Source of the DNA: Pirellulaceae bacterium
GTDB taxonomy: Bacteria > Planctomycetota > Planctomycetia > Pirellulales > Pirellulaceae
Direction: 5' to 3'
Length of the DNA stretch: 64,000 nucleotides
Assembly: GCA_025459265.1 (NCBI GenBank)
Contig: JALOQX010000005.1
Location: 1-64,000 of the forward strand
Both the position numbers and the translations under genes were made by a program. A model generated the notes under the pieces. It had not been told where the DNA came from and did not search any database. It was given only the letters and a program-made list of their open reading frames with translations. This document shows, one piece after another, positions 54,501 through 61,470 of the stretch (its first letter is position 1; each line of letters starts with the position of its first letter).

Positions 54501-54803
54501 GTGCTCTCGGCGGCCAGCATCGTGGCTCTCGCCGCAGCCCTCTGGTTCCTGGCTCGTTGCGGCGTGGTCGCCCACGCGTGGCAACGCTGGCCCCAGGCGC
54601 TGGGCGTGCTGGCCGGCGTAACCTGGTGGCTCGTGGCCGCACCCGATGTGCTCGGCTGGCTGGTCGTGATTCTCTGTGTGTGGAACGCCATTCGTCTGCC
54701 CTGGGCCGAGCGGGTCGTGCGGGCAGACAAGTCGGAACACGACGCGGCGCCCCCCGCCGGTCCGGTGTCGGCAGACCCGGCGACGACGACGCCAACCGGC
54801 TGA
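51120..54803 (+). CDS. Giant secreted/membrane protein B, C-terminal part
   Basis: 1227 residues from ATG 51120, which lies inside the second copy of the duplicated unit; the frame is open upstream to 50895 but that part is antiparallel nonsense. It begins with two or three membrane helices (GLLLWLVLVAAAAASVP, SSLLLGTLVGLLLIVARA, VVPVVAVFMLAVGLALM), then a long strand-rich domain (PLVVPVDDNLAPVGQYDYLP, LEITTVSVAYQLQV, VYVYRQPEVLLEVRAP) and two helices near the end (SVLSAASIVALAAALWFLA, GVLAGVTWWLVAAP). No known catalytic domain. It is probably the second half of the broken gene B. Confidence 0.7.
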   Translation: MAGLVACVSRWHRGLLLWLVLVAAAAASVPPSLVPLTSSLLLGTLVGLLLIVARARWLSAPAAAGDAPSGSAPRVVPVVAVFMLAVGLALMSVRLATAAAPQDPPPADAGPPVFPLVVPVDDNLAPVGQYDYLPGEFYDALHRLSVADASTRRGWLATQAKYRIAFHTRPQRATLEITTVSVAYQLQVLTAQDRLWFPWDGQSQEVELLEAQWNAQPIELEWNATRTAFSVPAAQAGPGTLELMLRAEVREEPGTRQFRCAIPRIAQSQLELSLPVGAPALQVTSAIGGTQVDGVTGVQRVELGPAESLELRWSSGTAEEAPVRPVPVAELLWLKVCPKDHPESVRLAARLQLQPAGQRVTELTLRVDPRLRYVAPAEATACEVTTAPADATDDVRMTLRWPAPVESETTVQLEFELLNASGLGNVPLPRLETVGTRTTRRWLAISVAPDLESTPASSELFEPLESAEFLAAWGESESAPQLCYRMVAEDPGWSLATRSRQPLTSSRERVDVSVGPDHLDLVLEAELETTNGEVFQHRVTVPPDMQVTSVVLLSGQTDLATPVVHDGSGTISIFLRGGVAGVQYLILRGHLPRPPGSVAPPLPHLALRDVTVRSQSVYVYRQPEVLLEVRAPASMARVSGAAAGKYRESYGRLAAAFAAYNGRLTGWDEATLQIQANDPQVDARLVVVLQRDADTWMAVADVDARVVGETPAVVDTFRFELPPEWVGPFTLEPAAPYEIRALPGQRRQLVIRPLQSVPDRLQLRIRGVVELGPAERGRTPDIMPLDVANVERFFVLPTRWDQQRIEWTSPGLVEVPLADVVPADLADPAAQIAYRVWSKPRAVITQVRHESGQRQIALADVHVRGTAEGRWYGLVSFAIQPAGTGTCTLEVPADTDLVHAEIDGVPAMLVPLGERRWQLRLVSDQLSQQLTVVFRRTGSDRVVPVPELLTIPWIADVPVRQTLWTVYRAAGTPWEETGDPRARVPAAHQESLRLATTAYLVETAAEAVLDNPPRDVQAWYTPWAERLASATARLAHAHTWTDSPEGAASAEATDAVLRQQELIAQRLKVAPTVLDFLRQTNRQPQPQDVWAFAAGGRIAADYYVFAAGVPALSLRAAPQGGASWGTSVLSAASIVALAAALWFLARCGVVAHAWQRWPQALGVLAGVTWWLVAAPDVLGWLVVILCVWNAIRLPWAERVVRADKSEHDAAPPAGPVSADPATTTPTG

Positions 54804-54922
54804 GATCGTCACCGGGCCGCATGGCAAGGCCGTCCGCCCGACCCCGCTGTCGCATCGCGCCGCGAAGCGCTGCGCCACGTGCCGCCGCGCGTCTCCCAGG
54901 ACCTGAAAATCCCCAGTTCGTC

Positions 54923-54951
54923 TTGGCACGTACGCCGCCTTGTGATAGGTT
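54923..54951 (+). promoter_or_regulatory. Candidate sigma-70-type promoter for rimI
   Basis: TTGGCA and TAGGTT are 17 bp apart, about 55 bp before rimI. The -35 is a 5/6 match and the -10 only keeps T, A and final T. Confidence 0.4.
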
Positions 54952-55005
54952 ACGACCCCGTTGGGAGCGGCCTAGACGATTGGGCTAACAGGGAAGGAAT
55001 CCGCG

Positions 55006-55530
55006 ATGCATCCCGTGGATAAACAAGAGGTTTGCGTCCACATTCGATGGATGATCCGACGCGACATGCCAGAGGTGCTGGCCATTGAGAGTGAGAGTTT
55101 CGAATTCCCGTGGTCCGAGGATGATTTCATTCGTTGCCTGCGGCAGCGGAACTGCATCGGCATGGTCGCCGAGCATGACGAGCGAGTGGCAGGCTTCATG
55201 ATCTACGAGTTGCACCGCAATCGGCTCCACATTCTGAATTTCGCGGTGGCGGCGGAATTTCGCCGGCGCGGGGTCGGCCGGCAGATGGTCGAGAAGCTGA
55301 TCGGAAAACTGTCCAGCCAGCGGCGCAACCGGATCATGCTCGAGGTGCGTGAGACGAATCTGGCGGCGCAGCTCTTCTTCCGCGATCTGGGGTTCCGCGC
55401 CGTGTCCGTACTGCGGGATTTCTACGTCGATACGACCGAAGACGCGTACTTGATGCAGTATCGCTTCCGGACGTCCGCGGACTCGGAGACGCCGGTCGCC
55501 GTCAACCGCATCTCCCGACTCGCCGGCTGA
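55006..55530 (+). CDS. rimI: Ribosomal-protein-alanine N-acetyltransferase (RimI-like GNAT)
   Basis: 174 residues, GNAT fold: IRRDMPEVLAIESESFEFPW at the start, the acetyl-CoA loop RRRGVGRQMVEKL, LEVRETNLAAQLFFRDLGF and a Tyr-containing end (DAYLMQYRF). RimI acetylates the N-terminus of S18; other GNATs are possible. AAGGAATC lies before the ATG. The neighbour is a minus-strand phosphoesterase that ends on the base after this stop. Confidence 0.88.
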   Translation: MHPVDKQEVCVHIRWMIRRDMPEVLAIESESFEFPWSEDDFIRCLRQRNCIGMVAEHDERVAGFMIYELHRNRLHILNFAVAAEFRRRGVGRQMVEKLIGKLSSQRRNRIMLEVRETNLAAQLFFRDLGFRAVSVLRDFYVDTTEDAYLMQYRFRTSADSETPVAVNRISRLAG

Positions 55531-56118
55531 TCAGAGTGCGTTCAGCGCAATGGCCTGGACCTCCAGTCGCACGAGGTCGATCACCGCCACCGACGGCGGG
55601 TAACCGCAGTGGATGGCGCCGGGGTTGACCACCAGCGTGCCGTTCACCATGCGGCACTCGGCGCGATGCGTGTGGCCGTAGCAGACGACGTCCCAATCGC
55701 GGCAGTCGACAAGCGCCCGGAACTGCGCTTCGTCGTCACCATGCAGCCAGGCCACGCGCCGATTCCCGACGTTCAGGGTCCCGCAGCGGCCGTGCAACAC
55801 CTGGCCCGCCTGGGCGGTGATCGCCGCGTGCAGCCGGCGGCTGTTTCCATCGACATTGCCCAGCACGAAATGGGTCGGCCAGTCGCCCAGCAGCGCCGGA
55901 ATGTCGGGCGACCCGATGTCGCCGCAATGCACGACCAGTTGCACGGCACGCGTGCGGAACTCCTGCACGGCGCGCGCCGTGGTAGCCACGTCGCCGTGCG
56001 TGTCGCTCAACACGCCCAGCCACCGCACGGCGCACAGCGGTTGGCTGGTCTCGTCAACCGTCGGCCGCGTCGTGCCGGTCGACGACCGCGCACGCATGCC
56101 ACCCTGTTCGGCCATCAA
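55531..56118 (-). CDS. YfcE/MJ0936-type metallophosphoesterase
   Basis: 195 residues with the five motifs: LSDTHGD, GDIGS, GNVDGN, HGDD and GHTHRAE. The MJ0936/YfcE family hydrolyses phosphodiesters; natural substrate unknown. The first 28 residues (Arg/Thr-rich) are not conserved in type, so the true start may be later, near the VRWLGVLSDTHG segment. Transcribed convergently with rimI, directly abutting it. Confidence 0.88.
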   Translation of the reverse strand: MMAEQGGMRARSSTGTTRPTVDETSQPLCAVRWLGVLSDTHGDVATTARAVQEFRTRAVQLVVHCGDIGSPDIPALLGDWPTHFVLGNVDGNSRRLHAAITAQAGQVLHGRCGTLNVGNRRVAWLHGDDEAQFRALVDCRDWDVVCYGHTHRAECRMVNGTLVVNPGAIHCGYPPSVAVIDLVRLEVQAIALNAL

Positions 56119-56303
56119 CCCTCTCGCTGGGTGTATCGCGTAGTTCGCCCCTGAGCAGTACCATCATACGAGGAAGCGGCGGGCCGTCCAACTGCCCGCG
56201 GCCGGGAACGCGCGCCGTCGCCGCGTGACGCCGATGTCGGCTCGCGCGATGCGGACGCGCGGCTGAACCTGTGAGATCGAATTGCACCCCCGGGACCGAC
56301 GCC

Positions 56304-57107
56304 ATGTTCGTTGTGCTGACGCTGCTGGCTGCGCTGCTCGTCGTCAGCACGATCTGGTATGTGCGCGTGGTGCGGTCCACCGGCTACACGGCGGGGCAGA
56401 CCTTCTTCTGGCTGTTTGCCCGCTTCCTGGTGCGCTGCATGTGGCGCACGCGGATCACCGACCCGTTTCCGCTCGACCCGCACGCCAACGGCGTCGTGAT
56501 CTGCAATCACCGCTCAAGCATCGACCCGTTCTTCATCCAGGTGTCGGTCCGGCGCGTCATCCACTGGATGGTCGCTCGGGAATACTGTGAACACCCGATC
56601 ATGGGCTTTTTCCTGCGGATCGCCGAGGTTATTCCCGTGAACCGGGGCGGCATCGACACGGCGTCCACCAAGGCGGCGATTCGCATCGTGTCCCAAGGCG
56701 GTGTCGTGGGCATGCTGCCGGAAGGACGGATCAATACCGGCGAGGACCTCATGGGTCCGGTCCGCCCGGGCGCCGTGCTCGTGGCGCTCAAGGCACACGC
56801 GCCCATCATCCCGTGTTACATCCACGGAGCGCCGTATGGCGGAACGCCCTGGAGCCCGTTCCTGATGCGGGCGCACGCGAGCGTCCGCTACGGCCAACCC
56901 ATCGATCTGTCACCCTTCTACGGTCGCGAGAAGGAGCCGGAGGTGGTCCGGCAACTGCTGGTCGAATGCGTCCGCGCGATCGCCGCATTGGCGGGCCGAC
57001 CCGAGTTTGAACCGCGGCTGGCGGGGCGGCACTGGTGCGCCAAGGCGGTTCAGCTTGAGGAGGACCCCGCGGACAGTGGCCTTCCGGAGGAGATGGACTC
57101 GCCATGA
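56304..57107 (+). CDS. plsC: 1-acyl-sn-glycerol-3-phosphate acyltransferase (PlsC family)
   Basis: 267 residues; a phospholipid-synthesis acyltransferase anchored in the inner membrane. N-terminal membrane helix (FVVLTLLAALLVVSTIWYV), active-site NHRSSID (H69, D74: the HX4D motif), and PEGR (139-142), plus PVNRGG. Start chosen at ATG 56304; the GTG at 56271 adds 11 residues with no hydrophobic character. It overlaps the SDR gene by 4 bp (ATGA). Confidence 0.9.
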   Translation: MFVVLTLLAALLVVSTIWYVRVVRSTGYTAGQTFFWLFARFLVRCMWRTRITDPFPLDPHANGVVICNHRSSIDPFFIQVSVRRVIHWMVAREYCEHPIMGFFLRIAEVIPVNRGGIDTASTKAAIRIVSQGGVVGMLPEGRINTGEDLMGPVRPGAVLVALKAHAPIIPCYIHGAPYGGTPWSPFLMRAHASVRYGQPIDLSPFYGREKEPEVVRQLLVECVRAIAALAGRPEFEPRLAGRHWCAKAVQLEEDPADSGLPEEMDSP

Positions 57108-57919
57108 CAGCGGAATTGACCGGCCGCGTAGCGGCACTTACGGGCGGCGGCGGAATTCTGTGCAGCGCCATGGCCCATGCGCTCGCACAGCACGGGGCCG
57201 CCGTCGCCGTCCTGGACGTGAATCTTCCGGCGGCGGACCAGGTGGCAGAGCAGCTGCGCCACTCGTACCACGGCCGGGCAATCGCCGTCCGCGTAGACGT
57301 GCTCAGCAAAACCAGTCTCCAGGACGCTGCGGCCCAGATCCATGCCGAGTTAGGACCGGTTGACATCCTGATCAACGGTGCGGGAGGCAACAAGCCGGAG
57401 GCCACAGCCGGCCCACATCAGTCATTCTTTGACATCCCTGCCGACGCCCTGCAGTGGGTCTTTCAGCTCAACTGCCTCGGCACAATACTCCCCTGCCAGG
57501 TGTTTGTGCCGGACATGGTGACACGTCAGCAGGGCGTTGTGATCAACATGGCGTCCATGGCCGGCATCCGGCCGCTGACGCGGGTCGTGGCCTATGGAGC
57601 GGCCAAAGCCGCCGTGGCCAATTTCACACAGTGGCTGGCTGTGCACCTGGCGCAGGAATACAGTCCCGCCATCCGGGTCAATGCCATTGCCCCCGGATTC
57701 TTCCTCACCGCCCAGAACGAGTTTCTGCTGCTGGACCGGGAGACGCGGCAGCCGACGGCGCGCGGACGTGCCATCCTGGACCACACGCCTGCCCGGCGTT
57801 ACGGTCAGCCCGAGGATTTGCTCGGCACGCTGTTGTGGCTGGTCAGCGATGCCGCTCGCTTCGTCTCCGGGGCCGTGATCCCGGTCGATGGCGGCTTCAG
57901 CGCCTGTAGCGGCGTGTAG
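57104..57919 (+). CDS. SDR family oxidoreductase (mannonate/fructuronate-type)
   Basis: 271 residues: Rossmann Gly motif TGGGGILC (13-20), NGAGGN (91-96), catalytic Ser 151 and Tyr-x-x-x-Lys as YGAAK (164-168), GFFLTAQ in the substrate loop. The sequence resembles SDRs of the D-mannonate/fructuronate type in which the loop is long. The substrate is not certain. It is translationally coupled to plsC (ATGA). Nothing in the context explains the link. Confidence 0.85.
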   Translation: MTAELTGRVAALTGGGGILCSAMAHALAQHGAAVAVLDVNLPAADQVAEQLRHSYHGRAIAVRVDVLSKTSLQDAAAQIHAELGPVDILINGAGGNKPEATAGPHQSFFDIPADALQWVFQLNCLGTILPCQVFVPDMVTRQQGVVINMASMAGIRPLTRVVAYGAAKAAVANFTQWLAVHLAQEYSPAIRVNAIAPGFFLTAQNEFLLLDRETRQPTARGRAILDHTPARRYGQPEDLLGTLLWLVSDAARFVSGAVIPVDGGFSACSGV

Positions 57920-57956
57920 AACGCAGCCGGCCGCAGCCATGCAGAAGGCTGGGCGC

Positions 57957-59210
57957 TCACTTCGTTCGTCCCCAGCCACCCGATGGGTCGATGGCGGCTC
58001 GAGCGCCGGCAGCGGCGTGGAGGATCCGCCGCACGGCCCGTGCGCCGGCGCGCAGTCGCCGCACCACATCGTGCTGGTCGCGTCCGGAGGTCAGCAGAGT
58101 CAGCAGTGGCTGCCCCGCCGCGACGCGTGTCCCGGCAGGGGGCACGTCGGCGATCCCCCCGGCCGCGAGCCACGTCGCTGCGGCGGGGAGGTGTGCGGCT
58201 GTAAGATCGTCAATCACAGCATCCCGCGTGGCATAGACGACGGCCTTGCCGTACGCGGACGCGGCAGAACATGCGACCGGCGGCGGCAACAGCCCGTGCA
58301 GACAGGCGTCTCGATGCCACCGGATGGTCACGATGCCCAGCGCGCGCTCCACCACTTCCACCGACGCCGTGTAACGCGGATTGACTTCCACGGTCCACAC
58401 CTCGTCCTCCGCCACGATCGCGTCGACGCCGAAGAGGCCGCGCAGGCCGAACGCCTGCGCCAGACTCACGCCCACGCGACAGAACTGGTCGCGCACGGCG
58501 GCGTTCCAAGCGGCCAGGCCGACGGACCCCACGTACTGGAAGTCACGAGCCCCGGCCCACCGACAGCCCACCAGCTGCCGCGTGATGCCGATCAACTGCG
58601 CGTCCCCGGCAGCCGCGACGAACACCGCCCCGCAAGCCACCCCCGCGATCCACGGCTGGAAGTACCACGCCCTCTCGGGTGCCCGCACATCGGCCGGCCC
58701 GGCGGACTCGTGCGGCGTCCCGTGCGGCGAACCGCCTGCGGCCGTGTCGGTTCCCAGGGGTGTGCTGGGCGACAGCGCGACGCGGCGGACTCCCGTGCCG
58801 CCACAACTGCGCAGGGGCTTGCGCATCCAGATGCCGCCCACGGCCGGCTGCCGGCGCGGCGGAGGATACCGCAGACCGGCCGCATCCAGCGCGGCTGCGA
58901 CTTGCCAGGGATCGCGGACCTGCCGCAACGTCGCGCCCGCGTTGCCCCACAGCGTATGGCGCTGCGAGACGGCGTCCACCAAGTCCGGCTCGTTTTCGAG
59001 CCCGCCCGTGTACATCCAACTGACGGGCGGCAGCTGTGCGGCCATCGGCAGCAGGCCGTGCGGGTAGGGGACAACGCGGATCGCGCGGCCGCAGCTGTGC
59101 AGATCGCCATCGCAGAACATGTCCGCGGCGGTCACCCGAAATCCGGCCCGCTGCGCCGACGCGGCGGCCGCTCGGGCAGAGGCCCCAGCAATCAAGATCG
59201 GCTCAGCCAT
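57957..59210 (-). CDS. ATP-grasp protein next to the H4MPT C1 genes (OrfY-like)
   Basis: 417 residues. N-terminal Rossmann-like domain (ILIAGASARAAAASAQRAG, VTAADMFCDGDL), a middle ATP-grasp part with the metal/ATP residues (WIAGVACGAVFVAA, GLFGVDAIVAEDEVWTVEVNPRYTAS) and a C-terminal lipoyl/biotinyl-like region (VPPAGTRVAAGQPLLTLL). This resembles the ATP-grasp ligase that accompanies H4MPT-pathway genes in methylotrophs and planctomycetes (orfY); the enzymatic role is not settled. Start at ATG 59210; upstream residues lack conservation. Divergent from fae. Confidence 0.8.
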   Translation of the reverse strand: MAEPILIAGASARAAAASAQRAGFRVTAADMFCDGDLHSCGRAIRVVPYPHGLLPMAAQLPPVSWMYTGGLENEPDLVDAVSQRHTLWGNAGATLRQVRDPWQVAAALDAAGLRYPPPRRQPAVGGIWMRKPLRSCGGTGVRRVALSPSTPLGTDTAAGGSPHGTPHESAGPADVRAPERAWYFQPWIAGVACGAVFVAAAGDAQLIGITRQLVGCRWAGARDFQYVGSVGLAAWNAAVRDQFCRVGVSLAQAFGLRGLFGVDAIVAEDEVWTVEVNPRYTASVEVVERALGIVTIRWHRDACLHGLLPPPVACSAASAYGKAVVYATRDAVIDDLTAAHLPAAATWLAAGGIADVPPAGTRVAAGQPLLTLLTSGRDQHDVVRRLRAGARAVRRILHAAAGARAAIDPSGGWGRTK

Positions 59211-59298
59211 GCCTCCACTTTCCGCACTCGCGCGCCGGAATTCGCGTCGCTGCTTGGCCACGTGATTTTTCGGCCCGTTGCCGGTCGTGCGGTTGCAT

Positions 59299-59315
59299 TT
59301 GGCCGCAGGTCTGCT
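59299..59315 (+). promoter_or_regulatory. Weak -24/-12-like element before fae
   Basis: TTGGCCGCAGGTCTGCT has GG and GC at a 10-bp distance but a poor -24 extension. A sigma-70 alternative, TTGCAT-N16-TACCTT (59293-59320), overlaps it, so the assignment is open. Confidence 0.2.
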
Positions 59316-59368
59316 ACCTTCGCGGCTTGGAAACGGGCAACCACTATTCTAGGTGAGGAGAAACAAAC

Positions 59369-59866
59369 ATGTCCATGTACATCGGCGAAGCGTTGGTCGG
59401 CGAAGGCGACGAGATTGCCCACATTGATCTGATGATCGGCTGCAAAGACGGACCCGTCGGCGTGGCGTTTGCCAACGCCTTGGCCCGACAGAGCGCGGGG
59501 CATACGAATCTGCTGGCGGTGCTCACCCCGAACCTGGCGGTCAAGCCGGCCACCGTGTTGATCACCAAAGTCACGATCAAGGGGATGAAGCAGGCGGTGC
59601 AGATGTTCGGGCCCGCCCAGGCGGCTGTGGCCAAAGCGGTGGCGGACAGCGTTGCCGCCGGTGTGATTCGGGCCGATCAGTGCGAGGATCTGGTAATTGT
59701 CTGCGGCGTCTTCATCGCGCCGACGGCCGAGGACAACAAGAAGATATACGACTACAACTACGAGGCCACCAAGCTGGCCATCGCGAATGCCATGGGAGGG
59801 AAGCCTTCGGCGGCGGAAGTCGTGGCCGGCAAGGACAGCGCCCAACACCCGTTCAAAGGGTTTTAG
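59369..59866 (+). CDS. fae: Formaldehyde-activating enzyme
   Basis: 165 residues; condenses formaldehyde with tetrahydromethanopterin to methylene-H4MPT. The family start SMYIGEALVGEGDEIAHIDL is present, with the active-site His 18 (AHIDLMIG), then FANALARQSAGHTNLLAVL and NLAVKPATVLITKV, QMFGPAQAAVAKAVAD. Length is standard. GGTGAGGAG precedes the ATG at good spacing, suggesting high translation. It is the first of two C1 genes on this strand. Confidence 0.95.
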   Translation: MSMYIGEALVGEGDEIAHIDLMIGCKDGPVGVAFANALARQSAGHTNLLAVLTPNLAVKPATVLITKVTIKGMKQAVQMFGPAQAAVAKAVADSVAAGVIRADQCEDLVIVCGVFIAPTAEDNKKIYDYNYEATKLAIANAMGGKPSAAEVVAGKDSAQHPFKGF

Positions 59867-59901
59867 TTAGGGTTCGCGTCAGCCGACGGTCTGCGTGGCG
59901 G

Positions 59902-59929
59902 CTCGGCGCGAGTCCCGGATCGCGCCGAG
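59902..59929 (+). terminator. Strong stem-loop between fae and the dehydrogenase gene
   Basis: Perfect 10-bp stem (ctcggcgcga / tcgcgccgag) with an 8-base loop, followed by a mildly T-rich stretch. It may terminate part of the fae transcripts or stabilise the fae message; a T-run for an intrinsic terminator is weak. Confidence 0.4.
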
Positions 59930-59993
59930 TCCGCTTCTTCTGCTGCCCGACGCGCATCAGCGCCCAACGCTTCTCGCCACCACGAGGTGCCAC

Positions 59994-60869
59994 ATGTCCC
60001 GGCCGAAAATCCTGCTGCAACTTGACTCGGATCGTCACGCGAGCGTCTTCGATGCGGTCGTGGCGGTGGACGCCGGCGTGGATCACCTGTTGCAATACGC
60101 CGACGTCGATGTCGCGCAGGTCCGCGAACTGGTGCACGGGGCGATTTTTACGCGCGGCCCCAAAGATCTCCGCTCGACCGCCGTGTTCATCGGTGGCGCG
60201 GACGTCGCCCGAGGTGAGGCGCTGCTGCGCGCGGTGCAGGACAGCTTTGTCGGTCCGCTCCGCGTGTCGATTCTCCTGGATGCCAACGGAGCCAATACGA
60301 CGGCGTCGGCGGCCGTGCTCATGGCGCGACGGCATGTCAACCTGGCGGGCGCCACCGCGACGGTCCTGGCCGCCACCGGGCCGGTCGGCCAGCGGGCGGC
60401 ACGCCTGCTGGCCCGCTGCGGCGCACGCGTCCGTGTCGCCTCACGTCGGCTCGATCGCGCCCACGCCGCCTGCGCGGCGATCCAGCAGGCCGTACCGGAC
60501 GCACAGCTCACGGCGCACGCGACAGCCACCCCGGAGGAGACGGTGCCGGTGGTGGCGGACTGCGATATCCTGCTGGCCGCCGGGGCCGCCGGCATCGAAC
60601 TCGTCTCGGCCAGCCTCTGGCGTGAACAGGTGCGGGCCCGCGTGGCCATCGATCTCAACGCGGTGCCTCCCGCCGGGCTGGCGCCGATCCTCCCGCTCGA
60701 TGCGGGCGTCGAGCGGGAGGGTGTCGTGTGCTACGGGGCCGTCGGCGTGGGCGGACTCAAGATGCGCATCCACAAGGCCGCCCTCGCGGCGCTGTTCGAA
60801 CGCCACGACGCCGTCCTCGACGCCGAAGAGATCTTCGCCATCGGGACCGAACTCGACCGAGGTGCGTAG
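59994..60869 (+). CDS. Methylene-tetrahydromethanopterin dehydrogenase (MtdB/MtdC-like)
   Basis: 291 residues; oxidises methylene-H4MPT with NAD(P). N-terminal part KILLQLDSDRHASVFDAVVA, then GADVARGEALL, the Rossmann NAD(P) binding region ATVLAATGPVGQRAARLLA and INLNAV-like AIDLNAVPPAG. This is the Mtd fold with the second C1 step next to fae. Whether it is MtdB or the planctomycete MtdC type I cannot decide by eye. GAGG lies upstream of ATG 59994; a longer open frame is not conserved. Confidence 0.87.
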   Translation: MSRPKILLQLDSDRHASVFDAVVAVDAGVDHLLQYADVDVAQVRELVHGAIFTRGPKDLRSTAVFIGGADVARGEALLRAVQDSFVGPLRVSILLDANGANTTASAAVLMARRHVNLAGATATVLAATGPVGQRAARLLARCGARVRVASRRLDRAHAACAAIQQAVPDAQLTAHATATPEETVPVVADCDILLAAGAAGIELVSASLWREQVRARVAIDLNAVPPAGLAPILPLDAGVEREGVVCYGAVGVGGLKMRIHKAALAALFERHDAVLDAEEIFAIGTELDRGA

Positions 60870-60870
60870 G

Positions 60871-60908
60871 GCCTTGTCACAGCCAGGGACCCGGGTGGCT
60901 GGCAAGGC
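60871..60908 (+). other. Imperfect hairpin at the end of the C1 genes; 315-bp gap otherwise empty
   Basis: GCCTTG-tca-CAGCCA, a 10-base loop and TGGCTG-g-CAAGGC form a 12-bp stem with a bulge, 2 bp after the stop of the dehydrogenase. It could end the transcript, but no T-run follows. The rest of the gap 60870-61184 shows no gene or repeat that I can support. Confidence 0.35.
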
Positions 60909-61184
60909 GAAGCGTGCCGTCGGCGTCCGCCCCCAGCCACCTGTCGCATCGCCGCTCAACCGCTCTCGTCGTCCCGGCGACGGCGTCACGCCGTGTCCCG
61001 GTGGCGGAAACGGTCGGAGGACCCGAGACTCTGCCCGAACTGCGCGGCCCGTGCAATCCGCAAAGTGCGCTCCCGCGCCACGTGGCGGTGCGGCATCCCG
61101 AGCCGAAATCACGCACTCCCGGCACCGCCACGAACCGATGAAGAGTGCAGGTGTCAGGCAACGCGGCCCCGGCGAGTCATTCCC

Positions 61185-61451
61185 ATGCGCGCATTTCGCT
61201 CGTTCGTGCTCTTGGCGGTGCTGCTGTCGGCGCCCGCGGCCGCAAGCCGGGCCGAGGATCCGCGCGTTCCCAGCTACTTGCTCCTGCGGGCCCCGGCTCA
61301 GACACCCCACGGCCGGCCCTACTATCCGGGGCGCGGCTATGACGTCAAGCCGCACGCGTACGCTTACGGCTGGTTCGGGGCCACACCACGCAGCCACTGG
61401 CACCGACACACGGGATACTACTCGGGCTACCTCCAGTGGTCCCGGAAATAG
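61185..61451 (+). CDS. Small secreted Gly/Tyr/His-rich protein (88 aa)
   Basis: 88 residues with a signal peptide (MRAFRSFVLLAVLLSAPAAA). The mature part is rich in Tyr, His and Gly, with the phrase YAYGWFGATPRSHWHRHTGY and repeated Tyr-Tyr pairs. I associate this pattern with small planctomycete secreted proteins; function unknown. ATG 61185 is the only start that gives a signal peptide. Convergent with the S46 peptidase. Confidence 0.65.
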   Translation: MRAFRSFVLLAVLLSAPAAASRAEDPRVPSYLLLRAPAQTPHGRPYYPGRGYDVKPHAYAYGWFGATPRSHWHRHTGYYSGYLQWSRK

Positions 61452-61470
61452 CGTCCGCCCGCGCGGGCAC

